Shown here piece by piece: positions 35,063 through 44,044 of a DNA stretch of 64,000 nucleotides. The notes beneath the pieces were generated by a model. It was given only the letters and a program-made list of their open reading frames with translations. It ran no database searches and had not been told where the DNA came from. The position numbers were made by a program, and so were the translations under genes. Origin of the DNA: JAYOEY01 sp038116945 (GTDB lineage: Bacteria; Pseudomonadota; Alphaproteobacteria; MPNO01; UBA2964); contig JAYOEY010000005.1 in NCBI GenBank assembly GCA_038116945.1, positions 161,041 to 225,040 of the forward strand, read 5' to 3'. Numbering within the stretch: the stretch's first letter is position 1; each line of letters opens with the position of its first letter.

Positions 35063-36355
35063 ATGTTGAGCAGGGAAGAAAACGAAAGACTGACGTTAAC
35101 CGGTCCGGAGACCGCCGCGGGCGCATTGCTGCGCAGCTACTGGCAGCCGGCAGCGCTGTCCGACGAGCTGGAGCAGGGCCGTCCCGGTGTCCCCGTCAGG
35201 CTGCTTGGAGAGGACCTTGTTCTGTTTCGCGACGGTGCCGGCAGACCGGCTCTGATCGGACGCGCCTGTCCGCATCGCGGCGCCGACCTGGCCTATGGGC
35301 GCGGCGAGGATGGCGGGCTCAGATGTCCGTTTCACGGATGGCTGTTCGACGCGACGGGACGCTGTCTGGAACAGCCCGCGGAACCCGAGGGCAGCAACTT
35401 CCATACGAAGATCCGCCACACGGCGTATCCCTGTGTGGAACGAAACGGAATCGTGTTCGCCTGGCTTGGTACGGGCGATCCTCCGGCGCTGGCAGCCTAC
35501 GACTGCCTTGCCGCGCCGGCGGAATACAGCTTCGCGTTCAAGGGGCTGGTCGAAGCCAACTGGCTGCAGGCGCTCGAGGTCGGGATCGATCCGGCCCACG
35601 CGTCCTTTCTTCACCGTTTTTTCGAGGACGACGATCCGGATGAAGCCTATGGCCGGCAGTTCCGGGACTCGACCGACGAAATTCCGGTCACGAAACTGCT
35701 GCGGGAAAACGTCCGGCCCGAGCTTGAGACGGAAGAGACCGGCTACGGGCTCCGTATCTTCGCGCGCCGCGACCTTGGCAACGCCGGGACCCATGTTCGC
35801 GTCACCAATTTTGCGTTTCCCAATGCCATCGTCATTCCGATGAGCGCAGAGATGACGATTACCCAGTGGCACGTGCCGGTGACGGATACCGAATGCTACT
35901 GGTACGCGATGTTCACAGGCTTCGAGAAAAAGGTCGACCGGGAGCTGATGCGCGGGCAGCGCCTGAAGCTGTTCGATCTGCCCGACTATCGTCCGCGCCG
36001 CAACCGGTCGAACGGATGGGGGTACGACCCTGAGGAACAGCGGACGCGGACCTATACGGGCATGGGGGACGATATCAACGTCCACGACAGCTGGGCCGTG
36101 GAATCGCCGGGACCGATCTTCGACCGGTCGACGGAACACCTGGGCACCACGGACAAGGCGATCATCGCCGGGCGCCGGATGCTGCTGGACGGGATCGGCG
36201 CCCTTGAACGTGGAGAGGAAGCGCCCCACCGGCATCAGGCGGGCGAACCTCCGCTTGCCGTCGATACGATCTGCACGGACGACCGGTGGCGAGATTGCGA
36301 TACGGAACGCCGGGCCCGTTCGCCATGGGCCGCTTCGCCGGGAGCAGTTCGATGA
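35063..36355 (+). CDS. Rieske-type aromatic ring-hydroxylating oxygenase, alpha subunit
   Basis: A 430-residue oxygenase. The Rieske [2Fe-2S] centre is seen as CPHRGADL (Cys-x-His) and CPFHGWLFDATG (Cys-xx-His), about residues 70-95. The mononuclear iron site follows in VGIDPAHASFLHRFF with its two histidines. Long phthalate-dioxygenase-type (alpha-only) oxygenases have this spacing. No beta subunit, ferredoxin or reductase is nearby. The stop overlaps the start of a glutamine-synthetase-like gene (ATGA). It shares a 60-base divergent region with dctQ. Substrate: an aromatic or amine-bearing acid is possible. Confidence 0.9.
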   Translation: MLSREENERLTLTGPETAAGALLRSYWQPAALSDELEQGRPGVPVRLLGEDLVLFRDGAGRPALIGRACPHRGADLAYGRGEDGGLRCPFHGWLFDATGRCLEQPAEPEGSNFHTKIRHTAYPCVERNGIVFAWLGTGDPPALAAYDCLAAPAEYSFAFKGLVEANWLQALEVGIDPAHASFLHRFFEDDDPDEAYGRQFRDSTDEIPVTKLLRENVRPELETEETGYGLRIFARRDLGNAGTHVRVTNFAFPNAIVIPMSAEMTITQWHVPVTDTECYWYAMFTGFEKKVDRELMRGQRLKLFDLPDYRPRRNRSNGWGYDPEEQRTRTYTGMGDDINVHDSWAVESPGPIFDRSTEHLGTTDKAIIAGRRMLLDGIGALERGEEAPHRHQAGEPPLAVDTICTDDRWRDCDTERRARSPWAASPGAVR

Positions 36356-37812
36356 GCGGTGCCGGCGGCAGCCATGGGCGGGGTGATTTCTCGGAACGTT
36401 ACGGTCTCCACAATGACGACAGGGCGCGGCTGATCGCCGAAGCCCTTCGGCGCGCCGAAGGGCTTGATACCGTCCGCCTGTCTTTCGCCGACCAGCACGG
36501 CATCCTGCGCGGCAAGACCATCATGGCCGCGGACCTCGCCTCTGTTTTTGGCAGCGGCATCACCATGACGACGACCCTGCTGGCGAAGGACACGTCGCAC
36601 CGGACCGTCTATCCGGTCTGGACCGACGGTGGCGGGTTCGGCATGGCGGAAATGACCGGGGCCGGCGATTTTGTCATGCTGCCCGATCCCGCGACGTTCC
36701 GCGTTCTTCCCTGGAGTGAGGGGACGGGATGGCTGCTGTGCGACATCTATTTCCCTGACGGAAACCCCGTGCCGTTTTCAACCCGGCGCCTGCTGCAGGA
36801 GCAGGTATCGAGACTGTCCGAAGCCGGATATGAGATGACCTGCGGGCTGGAGGTGGAGTTTCACATCTTTCGGCTCGACGATCCGAAGCTCGCACCGGCC
36901 GATGGCGGGCAGCCGGCGACGCCTCCGTCAGTCAGCCTGCTCGCGCACGGCTTCCAGTATCTGACCGAACTCCGGGGCGACGAGTACGAAGTCATAACCG
37001 AAACCGTGCGCCGGAATGTGCAGGCGCTTGGCCTGCCCTTGCGGTCGGTCGAGGTGGAGTTCGGCCCGTCCCAGGTCGAGATGACGTTCCAGCCGATGGG
37101 ACCGCTGGAAGCCGCCGACACGATGGTCGAGTTCCGCAACGCGGTGAAGCAGGTTTGCCGCAGAAACGGGTTCCACGCCACCTTCATGTGCCGGCCAGCG
37201 CTCGCCAACATCTTCTCGAGCGGATGGCACCTGCACCAGTCGATCGGCGAAGCTGAGAGCGGTCGGAACCTGTTCATGCCGGATGCAGGCGGCGAGATCC
37301 TTTCCGGGACGGGCCGTTCCTGGGCCGGCGGGCTGCTCGATCATGCGCGCGCGGCGTCGGTTTTCACCACGCCGACGATCAACGGTTACAAGCGGCTGAA
37401 ACCGTTCACGCTGGCGCCCGACCGGGCGGTCTGGTCGAACGACAACCGGGGCGCGATGATCCGCGCGATCGGCGGACCGGGCGACCGCGGCAGCCGCGTC
37501 GAAAACCGGATTGGCGAACCCGCCGCCAACCCGTATCTGTACATCGCATCGCAGATTGCCGCGGGCCTCGACGGGATCGAGCGCAGGATCGACCCCGGCG
37601 CACCGTCGGATACGCCTTACGATGCCGATGTCGCGAGACTGCCTGGCAGCCTGATGGAAGCGGTCGATGCGCTCGATCGAAGCGTGTTCTTTCGCGGGGC
37701 GTTCGGTGAGACTTTCGTCGATTACATTGTCGCGCTGAAAAAGGCGGAAATCGGCCGGTTCCTGTCGGAGGTCACCGACTGGGAACAGCGCGAATATTTC
37801 GAGATTTTCTGA
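36352..37812 (+). CDS. Glutamine synthetase-like ligase (gamma-glutamylamine/anilide synthetase type)
   Basis: A 486-residue enzyme. ATG at 36352 overlaps the Rieske gene stop, so I do not use the ATG at 36286. Seen: LSFADQHGILRGKT, GLEVEFHIF, VEFGPSQVEMTF, GWHLHQS, INGYKRLKPF, SNDNRGAMIRAIG and RVENRIGEPAANPYLYIA, i.e. the ATP, glutamate and metal sites of the glutamine synthetase fold with family-typical changes. Known relatives glutamylate amines: PuuA (putrescine), IpuC (isopropylamine), AtdA1/TdnQ (aniline). Coupling to a Rieske oxygenase points to such a role here. Confidence 0.88.
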   Translation: MSGAGGSHGRGDFSERYGLHNDDRARLIAEALRRAEGLDTVRLSFADQHGILRGKTIMAADLASVFGSGITMTTTLLAKDTSHRTVYPVWTDGGGFGMAEMTGAGDFVMLPDPATFRVLPWSEGTGWLLCDIYFPDGNPVPFSTRRLLQEQVSRLSEAGYEMTCGLEVEFHIFRLDDPKLAPADGGQPATPPSVSLLAHGFQYLTELRGDEYEVITETVRRNVQALGLPLRSVEVEFGPSQVEMTFQPMGPLEAADTMVEFRNAVKQVCRRNGFHATFMCRPALANIFSSGWHLHQSIGEAESGRNLFMPDAGGEILSGTGRSWAGGLLDHARAASVFTTPTINGYKRLKPFTLAPDRAVWSNDNRGAMIRAIGGPGDRGSRVENRIGEPAANPYLYIASQIAAGLDGIERRIDPGAPSDTPYDADVARLPGSLMEAVDALDRSVFFRGAFGETFVDYIVALKKAEIGRFLSEVTDWEQREYFEIF

Positions 37813-37845
37813 AACGGTCGCCTGACGGCGGGATCGGGCGCGGCT

Positions 37846-38283
37846 GTGATCGTCGAGGGCTATATCGGTCTTTTCCTGAGCGCCTTTCTGGCGGCGACGG
37901 TCCTGCCTGTCTCTTCCGAAATTGTCATGGGCGCGATGGTGGCATCGGGCTCGTACGAGATCGTCTGGCTCCTTGTCGTGGCGAGCATCGGCAATACGCT
38001 GGGCTCGGTCGTCAACTGGGGGCTCGGCCGTTATCTCTATCGCTTCAGGGACCGGCGCTGGTTCCCGGTAAGCGAGCGGAGCATTGATCGCGCTGCCGAC
38101 AGGTTCAACCGCTTCGGGCTATGGAGCCTGCTGCTTGCCTGGGTGCCGGTTATCGGCGATCCGCTGACCCTGGTCGCCGGATTGCTGCGAGTCCGGTTCC
38201 TGGTGTTCCTGCCGCTTGTCGCGATTTCGAAGACCGGGCGGTACGTCGTCCTGCTCGGTCTTCTTGATCGCATTCTTTCCTAA
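37846..38283 (+). CDS. YqaA family (DedA/SNARE-associated) membrane protein
   Basis: A 145-residue inner-membrane protein starting at GTG 37846. Seen: FLAATVLPVSSEIVMGAMV, which is the YqaA/DedA membrane motif, GNTLGSVVNWGLGRYL, and a C-terminal GDPLTLVAGLLRVRFLVFLP. Four or five helices. Known DedA-family relatives act in lipid flipping or envelope homeostasis; YqaA itself is uncharacterised. Its stop overlaps the stop of the converging LLM monooxygenase gene by 4 bases. Confidence 0.84.
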   Translation: MIVEGYIGLFLSAFLAATVLPVSSEIVMGAMVASGSYEIVWLLVVASIGNTLGSVVNWGLGRYLYRFRDRRWFPVSERSIDRAADRFNRFGLWSLLLAWVPVIGDPLTLVAGLLRVRFLVFLPLVAISKTGRYVVLLGLLDRILS

Positions 38284-39512
38284 CGCACGAACTCCAGCGC
38301 AAATCCGTCGAGCGGCACGGTATCCCGGTTCGGCATCGCCTTGGATTTCTCCCACGCTTCCGCAGGCGTGGTCGAGGCTTCCAGCTCCTTCAGGCGCGGG
38401 AAGACTTCCTTGGCGTAGAGTTCCATCGACCGTTCGGTCTCGGCATGGTCGAGCCAGCCAGCCTGTCCCATCATCAGCATGTTGCCGAAGCCGCCCGAAT
38501 ATTCCCAGAAGGACTTGATCTGCTCGTACACCTGATCGGGCGTGCCCGCGAACACGTTGCCGCGCGCGATCTGGTCGTCGAGCTGGGCGGTCAGCGGGAT
38601 GCCCGCACCGCCGCGCGCGCCGCGCATGATCTGCGCCGCGACCTTCGGAGGATGGTAACCCGGCGGGTTGGACCAGTAGGAAGGTACCTTGTTGGCGCTC
38701 ATGTACCAGAGCAGTTTTTCGGCGCCTTCGCGTGCCTTGTGCTCATCGTCGGCAACGTAGACCAGCCCCAGATATCCCAGCCGGTCGAACGGCGCGTGCT
38801 CGCCGTGCATCTTCAGATAATCCTCGCGGTAGCCGTCGAAGATTTCGCGGATGCGCGGATACCCGGCGAGGAACACCGCGCCGACATGCTTGTGCTGTGC
38901 CACCGGCGGGGTGCTGGACCGGCCGCCCATGGTGATCCAGACCGGCGGCGCCGGCTGCTGGTAGGGGCGGGGCCAGATATTGATCTGACGCCCGTGGAAC
39001 CATCTTCCTTCGAAATTGAACGGCCCGTCATGAGTGGTCCACGCCTTCATGATCATGTCGTGCGCTTCCCACAGGCGCTGGCTGCCGCGGAGCGGGGTGC
39101 GGTTGGCGGGCTGCGCCTCGTAGGGCACGCCGCGTACGAAACCGCATTCGAGACGTCCCTTCGAAAGGACGTCGATCATCGCCATTTCCTCGGCGACGCG
39201 GATCGGGTTGCGACGGTTGGAAATCGGATTGCCGAGGATCAGCAGGCGCGCCGTCTTGGTTTCGCGCGCGAGCACGGCGAGCATCAGCGGAGCGGCCGGC
39301 ACCATGCAGGTGATGGTCTGGTGATGCTCGTTGTTCATGATGTCGAGGCCTTTTTCTTCGGCCATGCACCATAGGTCGAGATACCAGTTATAGAGTTCGT
39401 TCGCCCGCTTTGGGTCGCAATGCGAGTTGGGCAGGTTGACGCGAACCGATTCCAGTTCCTCCAGCGGCGGAATGTCGGGATAGCAGTCTTCGGTAAACCA
39501 GTAAGTCCTCAT
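38280..39512 (-). CDS. LLM class flavin-dependent oxidoreductase (luciferase-like)
   Basis: A 410-residue protein. ATG at 39512 overlaps the hydrolase stop (ATGA), so I ignore the open frame to 39851. Seen: the N-terminal LWCMAEEKGLDIMNNEHHQT and LAVLARETKTARLLILGNP regions of the bacterial-luciferase-like TIM barrel, EEMAMIDVLSKGRLECGFVRG, PVWITMGGR, and GTPDQVYEQIKSFW, the conserved C-terminal segment. Members use FMNH2 from a separate reductase for hydroxylation or Baeyer-Villiger-like steps. In a minus-strand run with a hydrolase and a molybdenum subunit. Confidence 0.87.
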   Translation of the reverse strand: MRTYWFTEDCYPDIPPLEELESVRVNLPNSHCDPKRANELYNWYLDLWCMAEEKGLDIMNNEHHQTITCMVPAAPLMLAVLARETKTARLLILGNPISNRRNPIRVAEEMAMIDVLSKGRLECGFVRGVPYEAQPANRTPLRGSQRLWEAHDMIMKAWTTHDGPFNFEGRWFHGRQINIWPRPYQQPAPPVWITMGGRSSTPPVAQHKHVGAVFLAGYPRIREIFDGYREDYLKMHGEHAPFDRLGYLGLVYVADDEHKAREGAEKLLWYMSANKVPSYWSNPPGYHPPKVAAQIMRGARGGAGIPLTAQLDDQIARGNVFAGTPDQVYEQIKSFWEYSGGFGNMLMMGQAGWLDHAETERSMELYAKEVFPRLKELEASTTPAEAWEKSKAMPNRDTVPLDGFALEFVR

Positions 39513-40297
39513 GAAGCTGCTCCTTCTCCAATGAACCGCGTAACTTCTGCCACGAATTTTTCGGGTTGTTCGCCCTGCGGCGAATGGCCGGCTTCCGGAA
39601 TTTCGACGAACTTCGCGCCCGGGATCAGCGCAGCGTATTTGCGTCCGTAGTCCGGCGGCACGAGGCCGTCGCTGGCGCCCCAGACCAGCAGGGTGGGGAT
39701 GTCGATCCGGTGCAGCCAGTGGCGCAGCTTCGGATTGTGCATGTAGGGCTCCCAGGTGTAGAGCGCGAGCGCGATCCGGTTTCCGGCGACCGCTTCGATC
39801 TGCTCGTCGGTCATGCTGGCCGGGTCGGGCGCCTTCGAGGGGTCGTGCCACATGATCTTCGCCAGCGCGTCGCCCGGCAGGCCGAATACGTCGGCGATGT
39901 CGCGATCCGTCGGCCCGCCATGCTTGACGCCTACCGCGTCGACCAGGATCAGGCGCGAAAACCTGGCGCAGGAAATCGACGCCAGTTCCGCCGCCAGCCA
40001 GCCGCCCATCGAGAACCCGATGACGATGGCGTTGTCGATGTCGAGCGCGTCCAGCACGTCGAGATAGAAATGGACCAGATCCGACATCCAGTCGAAATGG
40101 TTGGGGACAGGTGTGCCGTTATAGCCAGGGTGAACCGGCGAGATGACCTCGTAATTCGCTGCCAGCGCGTCCGCGAACGGGTAGTTGATGACCGGGCCGC
40201 CGCCGCCATGCAGCAGCAGGATCTGCTGGCCGGATCCCTTGCGGGATACGGTGACCTGTCCCTGGGGCAGGTCGAGGATTTCGGTGGTTGCGTCCAT
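39509..40297 (-). CDS. Alpha/beta hydrolase
   Basis: A 262-residue hydrolase starting at ATG 40297 (frame open to 40342). Seen: LLLHGGGGPVINYPFAD for the oxyanion hole, IGFSMGGWLAAE as nucleophile elbow, VWGASDGLVPPDYG with the acidic residue, and EIPEAGHSPQGEQPE with the His. Typical of the meta-cleavage-product or ester-hydrolase groups. It is coupled by ATGA to the LLM monooxygenase and lies 54 bases after the molybdenum hydroxylase gene, so the three may act in order on one substrate. Confidence 0.87.
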   Translation of the reverse strand: MDATTEILDLPQGQVTVSRKGSGQQILLLHGGGGPVINYPFADALAANYEVISPVHPGYNGTPVPNHFDWMSDLVHFYLDVLDALDIDNAIVIGFSMGGWLAAELASISCARFSRLILVDAVGVKHGGPTDRDIADVFGLPGDALAKIMWHDPSKAPDPASMTDEQIEAVAGNRIALALYTWEPYMHNPKLRHWLHRIDIPTLLVWGASDGLVPPDYGRKYAALIPGAKFVEIPEAGHSPQGEQPEKFVAEVTRFIGEGAAS

Positions 40298-40351
40298 TCT
40301 TTTTCCCGTTGCGGTTTGGTTGCGATGGCCTTCGTCTAGCACAGGCTCGCG

Positions 40352-42706
40352 TCAGCCGCGACCCTTCGCCCGGCAAATTGCCTGCCAGATATTATGGGGC
40401 GTTGCCGGCATCTCGACATCGTCGACGCCGAGCGGGCGGAGCGCGTCGGCGACGGCGTTCAGAATCGCGCCGGGGGCGGGAGTCGTGCCCGCCTCGCCGC
40501 CCGAACGGATGCCGAGCGGATTGGTCGGCGACAGCATCTCGTGAACGCCTGTCCTGAAGCTCGGCATGTCGGCGGCATGAGGCATCGCATAGTCCATCAG
40601 CGATGCGGTCAGCGCCTGTCCGGAATCGGGATCGAATACGAAATCTTCCAGCAAAGCCTCGCCCGCGCCCTGCACGATGCCGCCATGGATCTGCCCGTCG
40701 AGGATGACCGGATTGATTACGCGTCCGACGTCGTCGACGCAGCCGTAACGGTCGAGCGAAATCTCACCGGTTTCCGGATCGATCTCGACTTCGCAGACAT
40801 GGGCGCCGTAGGGAAAGGCGGGGGTGCGCATGATGTTTTCGGCTTCCGAGTTGAGCCCGCCCTGCAAATCTTCCGGCAGATCGTCGCGCGACTCTGCCTC
40901 GGTCGCGAGATCGAAGATGCCGATCGACCGGTCGGTGCCGGAGATGGTGAAGACGCCGTCGGCGAAATCGATATCGTCGGGCGCCGCTTCCATCACATGG
41001 GCCGCGAGGCGTTTGCCTTTTTCGATCAGCGCGTCGCCCGCCATCACGATCACCGTGCCCGCCATGCGCATCGACCGGCCGGAATGCGATCCGCCGCCAA
41101 CCTTGACGAAATCGGTGTCGCCCTGCAGCAGTTCGACGGTATCGAACGGTACGCCGAGCCATTCGGCGGCTACCTGGCAGAAGCTGGTTTCGTGCCCCTG
41201 GCCGCTCGATTGCGTGCCGATCACGACCTCGACCCGTTTCTCGCCGCCGATAATGTCGATTTCGGCCCTTTCGCGCGGCGCGCCGGTAGAGCTTTCGACG
41301 TAAGTCGCGTAACCGATGCCGCGCAGCAGCCCCTTCGCTTCAGAAGCGGCCTTGCGCGCGACATAGCCGGCTTCGTCGGTCAGTTCCAGCGCGCGGTCCA
41401 GCGTCACGTGATATTCGCCACTGTCGTAGGTCATTCCCAGCGGGCTGTCGAACGGCATGGCGTCGGCGGGAACCAGGTTTCGACGCCGCAGTTCGATCCG
41501 GTCGATGCCGGTTTCCGCGGCCGCGCAATCGACCAGCCGTTCAAGCGCGTAGATCACCTCGGGCCGCCCCGCGCTGCGGTAGGGATTGGTCGGTACCGTG
41601 TGGCTGAACACGCCGCGGGCCCGAACGCAGGCATAGGGAATGTTGTAGGGGCCGGTCACCAGCTCGGCGCCCTTCGACAGGGGCGTAAACGACAGCGTGT
41701 AGGCGCCGATGTTGGAGATGTTGTCGGCGCGCATGGCAAGGAACCTGCCGTTTTCGTCGAGCGCGAGTTCGAGCGATGTGACGAGGTCGCGGCCCTGGAA
41801 GTCGGTCAGAAAACATTCGGTCCGGGTGGTTGTGTTCTTGACCGGCCGGCCGATCCGCTTCGCCGCCCACATGACCAGCGCATATTCCGGAAACAGCCGG
41901 TTGCGGGTACCGAAATTGCCGCCGACATCCTGCGTGACGACCCGGATCTGGTCATCGTCGACGCCGAAAATCTTGACCAGCTCGACCTTGTATCGCACCG
42001 CGCCGCCGCCGCCGGCATAGAGCGTAAACTTGCCTGACGCCGGATCGTAATCGCCGACGCCCGCGCGCGGCTCCATCGGCACGCCGGTGTTTCGGGTGAT
42101 GCGGAAGGTTCTCCTTGTGATGTGGTGCGCGGTCTCGAATGCCTTGTCCGTGTTTTCGCAATCGCCGAACCTGGTGTCGAGGCAGACGTTGCCGTCGGTT
42201 TCGTCCCACACTTTAGGCGCATCGGGCAGGGTAGCGGCAACGGTAGCCGTGACTGCGGGAAGCGGCTCGTAATCGACCGCGACAAGCTCCGCCGCATCCT
42301 GCGCGATCGCGTGGGACTCCGCGATCACCATTGCGACGGCCTCGCCCGCGAAGCGGGGCCGTTCGGGCGCCAGCGGGTAGTTCAGCCCGAGATAGACCTT
42401 CTGCCATTTCTCCAGCGACATGCCGAGACCGTCATGGCCGGACGGGATCGGGCTGTGCGGAATGGGCTGCAGACCGTCGTCGAGCCAGTCCTGACCGGTC
42501 AGAACATCGATCACGCCGGGATGCGCCCGTGCGGCGGATGCGTCGATGGACCGGATCTCCGCGTAGGCATGGGGCGACCTGACCATGGCGGCGTAGGCCT
42601 GGCCCGGCAGGTTGATATCGTCGCTGTACCGCCCCCTGCCGTTCAGCAGCCTGTCGTCTTCATTGCGCAGAAGAGGTTGTCCGATGACGCCGTCCGGCAT
42701 GTTCAT
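40352..42706 (-). CDS. Xanthine-dehydrogenase-family molybdopterin-binding large subunit
   Basis: A 784-residue catalytic subunit of a molybdenum hydroxylase (a second ATG at 42700 would give 782). Seen: RNEDDRLLNGRGRYSDDI at the N-terminus, TGVPMEPRAGVGDYDP, ITLVT-like VTQDVGGNFGTRN, PYRSAGRPEVIYALERL at the active-site loop, GQGHETSFCQVAA and VNPVILDGQIHGGIVQGAGEAL. The loop is YRSAGRPE, not the AYRCSFR of true CO dehydrogenase, so it should hydroxylate a N-heterocycle or aldehyde. Its usual small [2Fe-2S] and FAD subunits are absent from the window. Confidence 0.9.
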   Translation of the reverse strand: MNMPDGVIGQPLLRNEDDRLLNGRGRYSDDINLPGQAYAAMVRSPHAYAEIRSIDASAARAHPGVIDVLTGQDWLDDGLQPIPHSPIPSGHDGLGMSLEKWQKVYLGLNYPLAPERPRFAGEAVAMVIAESHAIAQDAAELVAVDYEPLPAVTATVAATLPDAPKVWDETDGNVCLDTRFGDCENTDKAFETAHHITRRTFRITRNTGVPMEPRAGVGDYDPASGKFTLYAGGGGAVRYKVELVKIFGVDDDQIRVVTQDVGGNFGTRNRLFPEYALVMWAAKRIGRPVKNTTTRTECFLTDFQGRDLVTSLELALDENGRFLAMRADNISNIGAYTLSFTPLSKGAELVTGPYNIPYACVRARGVFSHTVPTNPYRSAGRPEVIYALERLVDCAAAETGIDRIELRRRNLVPADAMPFDSPLGMTYDSGEYHVTLDRALELTDEAGYVARKAASEAKGLLRGIGYATYVESSTGAPRERAEIDIIGGEKRVEVVIGTQSSGQGHETSFCQVAAEWLGVPFDTVELLQGDTDFVKVGGGSHSGRSMRMAGTVIVMAGDALIEKGKRLAAHVMEAAPDDIDFADGVFTISGTDRSIGIFDLATEAESRDDLPEDLQGGLNSEAENIMRTPAFPYGAHVCEVEIDPETGEISLDRYGCVDDVGRVINPVILDGQIHGGIVQGAGEALLEDFVFDPDSGQALTASLMDYAMPHAADMPSFRTGVHEMLSPTNPLGIRSGGEAGTTPAPGAILNAVADALRPLGVDDVEMPATPHNIWQAICRAKGRG

Positions 42707-42784
42707 TCCCGTTTCTGTTTGCCTGTCATAAGGCTACGCTACGACGACGCTTTCGATGCGGCAAGGTCGGGGCGGCGGGAACGG

Positions 42785-43456
42785 TCAGGGTTTCGGCGGA
42801 TCGTCGCCCGGGCTAAGGGAAAACCGGCCGTCCGGCGTCCGTTCGGCTCCGTCATGCGTGAGGGAAAGGGTCTCCCGTCCGCGCAGCTTGCGCCAGAGAT
42901 TGCGGATGCCATTGACGATTTTGGGCAGCGCCCAGATGGCGAAGGCGACGAACAGGCCGAACAGAACAAGGAAACCGACCGGGTGAAACACGGCCAGCAG
43001 GATGCCGCCGATCGACAGCCCGTCTTCCGTTACCGATGCCCCCCAGTTGGTAAACGGCTCCGGCGAGGTATTGATCACGAGGCGGCTTCCCGCCTTGACC
43101 GCGTGGGTTGCCGCTGCCACGCCACCGCCGAGCAGGAAGGCGAGTGCCTGCGCCTCTATCCCGACCTCGCCCACCGCCGTTGCTGCAAGAATTGCGCCCG
43201 CCGGCACCCGAATGAAGCTGTGAACCGCGTCCCACGCCGAATCGATGCCGGGAAGCTTGTCGGTCACGAATTCCACGCAGTAGAGGATTCCCGCGACGCC
43301 GATCATCGCGGGATGCGCCAGAAACCGCATGTCGGGCGGCAGATCGATCTGCCCCGTGATGCCCAGCAGGCCGAGCGTCGCGCAGGCGGCGTAGAGGTTA
43401 AGGCCGCTGGCCCAGGCTGCGCCCAGCGCCAGTGTCATCAGGGCGGAAACTTCCAT
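42785..43456 (-). CDS. DUF4126 domain-containing membrane protein
   Basis: A 223-residue protein with about five membrane segments. Seen: AAWASGLNLYAACATLGLLG near the N-terminus, FVTDKLPGIDSAWDAVHSFIRVPAGAI, and GGGVAAATHAVKAGSRLVINTSPEP, which are the landmarks of the DUF4126 family. The C-terminus (about 190-223) is basic and probably cytosolic. Function is unknown. It is separated from the molybdenum subunit by 78 bases and is divergent from gloA. Confidence 0.86.
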   Translation of the reverse strand: MEVSALMTLALGAAWASGLNLYAACATLGLLGITGQIDLPPDMRFLAHPAMIGVAGILYCVEFVTDKLPGIDSAWDAVHSFIRVPAGAILAATAVGEVGIEAQALAFLLGGGVAAATHAVKAGSRLVINTSPEPFTNWGASVTEDGLSIGGILLAVFHPVGFLVLFGLFVAFAIWALPKIVNGIRNLWRKLRGRETLSLTHDGAERTPDGRFSLSPGDDPPKP

Positions 43457-43523
43457 CGTTCAAGATTTGTGGATTAATCGCGCATCTTCAAGGGAAAGCT
43501 GCTTTCGTCCCGGCGCCTGCGTT

Positions 43524-43529
43524 TATAGA
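43524..43529 (+). promoter_or_regulatory. Candidate -10 box for gloA
   Basis: TATAGA at 43524-43529 lies 33 bases before the gloA start, with no good -35 at 17 bases upstream. Weak support. Confidence 0.2.
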
Positions 43530-43561
43530 CTGTCGACGAAAAAACGCAGGGAGAAGCAAAA

Positions 43562-43966
43562 ATGTCCGAAGGAATACGTATTCGCCACACCATGTTGCGG
43601 GTGGCCGACCTGGAACGGTCGGTGGATTTTTACACCAGGCTGCTGGGCATGACCGACATGCGCCGGCGTGTCAGCGACGAGCGCGGCGAGACGGTCGCTT
43701 ATGTCGGCTACGGCGATGACGAGGACTCGACCCATGCGCTCGAAATCGTTCAGGAACACGAACCGCCGGCGGCGTACGCTCACGGCAACACGTACGGCCA
43801 TATCGCGCTGGGCGTTCCCGACGTGGATGCGCTGGCGTCGAAGCTGAAGGCTGCGGGGGTGAAATTTACGCTCGAGCCGCGCAACGTGCGTCCGGGCTCG
43901 CCCAACAAGATGGCGTTCTGCCTCGATCCCGACGGCTACGAGATCGAGCTGACGGAAAAGCACTGA
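43562..43966 (+). CDS. gloA: Lactoylglutathione lyase-like VOC protein (glyoxalase I)
   Basis: A 134-residue VOC protein. Seen: the four metal ligands of glyoxalase I: His in IRHTMLRVADL, Glu in ALEIVQEHE, His in YGHIALGVPD, and Glu in GYEIELTEKH. The LGM-type VDFYTRLLGM stretch is also standard. Known: isomerises the hemithioacetal of methylglyoxal and glutathione. It lies 78 bases before the second UbiD gene; either a housekeeping detox gene or a VOC partner of that pathway. Confidence 0.85.
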   Translation: MSEGIRIRHTMLRVADLERSVDFYTRLLGMTDMRRRVSDERGETVAYVGYGDDEDSTHALEIVQEHEPPAAYAHGNTYGHIALGVPDVDALASKLKAAGVKFTLEPRNVRPGSPNKMAFCLDPDGYEIELTEKH

Positions 43967-44000
43967 AATTCGCACAGGGAAATGATCGGTTGTAATCTCT

Positions 44001-44020
44001 GTCCGGCGAAACTGCCGGAC
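44001..44020 (+). promoter_or_regulatory. Hairpin in the leader of the second UbiD gene
   Basis: A perfect 7-bp stem GTCCGGC / GCCGGAC with a 6-base loop lies between gloA and ubiD, 24 bases before the ATG. No U-run follows. It could protect the gloA mRNA or modulate ubiD translation. Confidence 0.35.
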
Positions 44021-44044
44021 GGACACCGGTAAAGGAGAAGGTCA

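Noticed and set aside
40352..42706. Aerobic CO dehydrogenase large subunit (CoxL)
   Set aside because: The active-site loop is YRSAGRPE, not the AYRCSFR of true CoxL, and no CoxS/CoxM is next to it.
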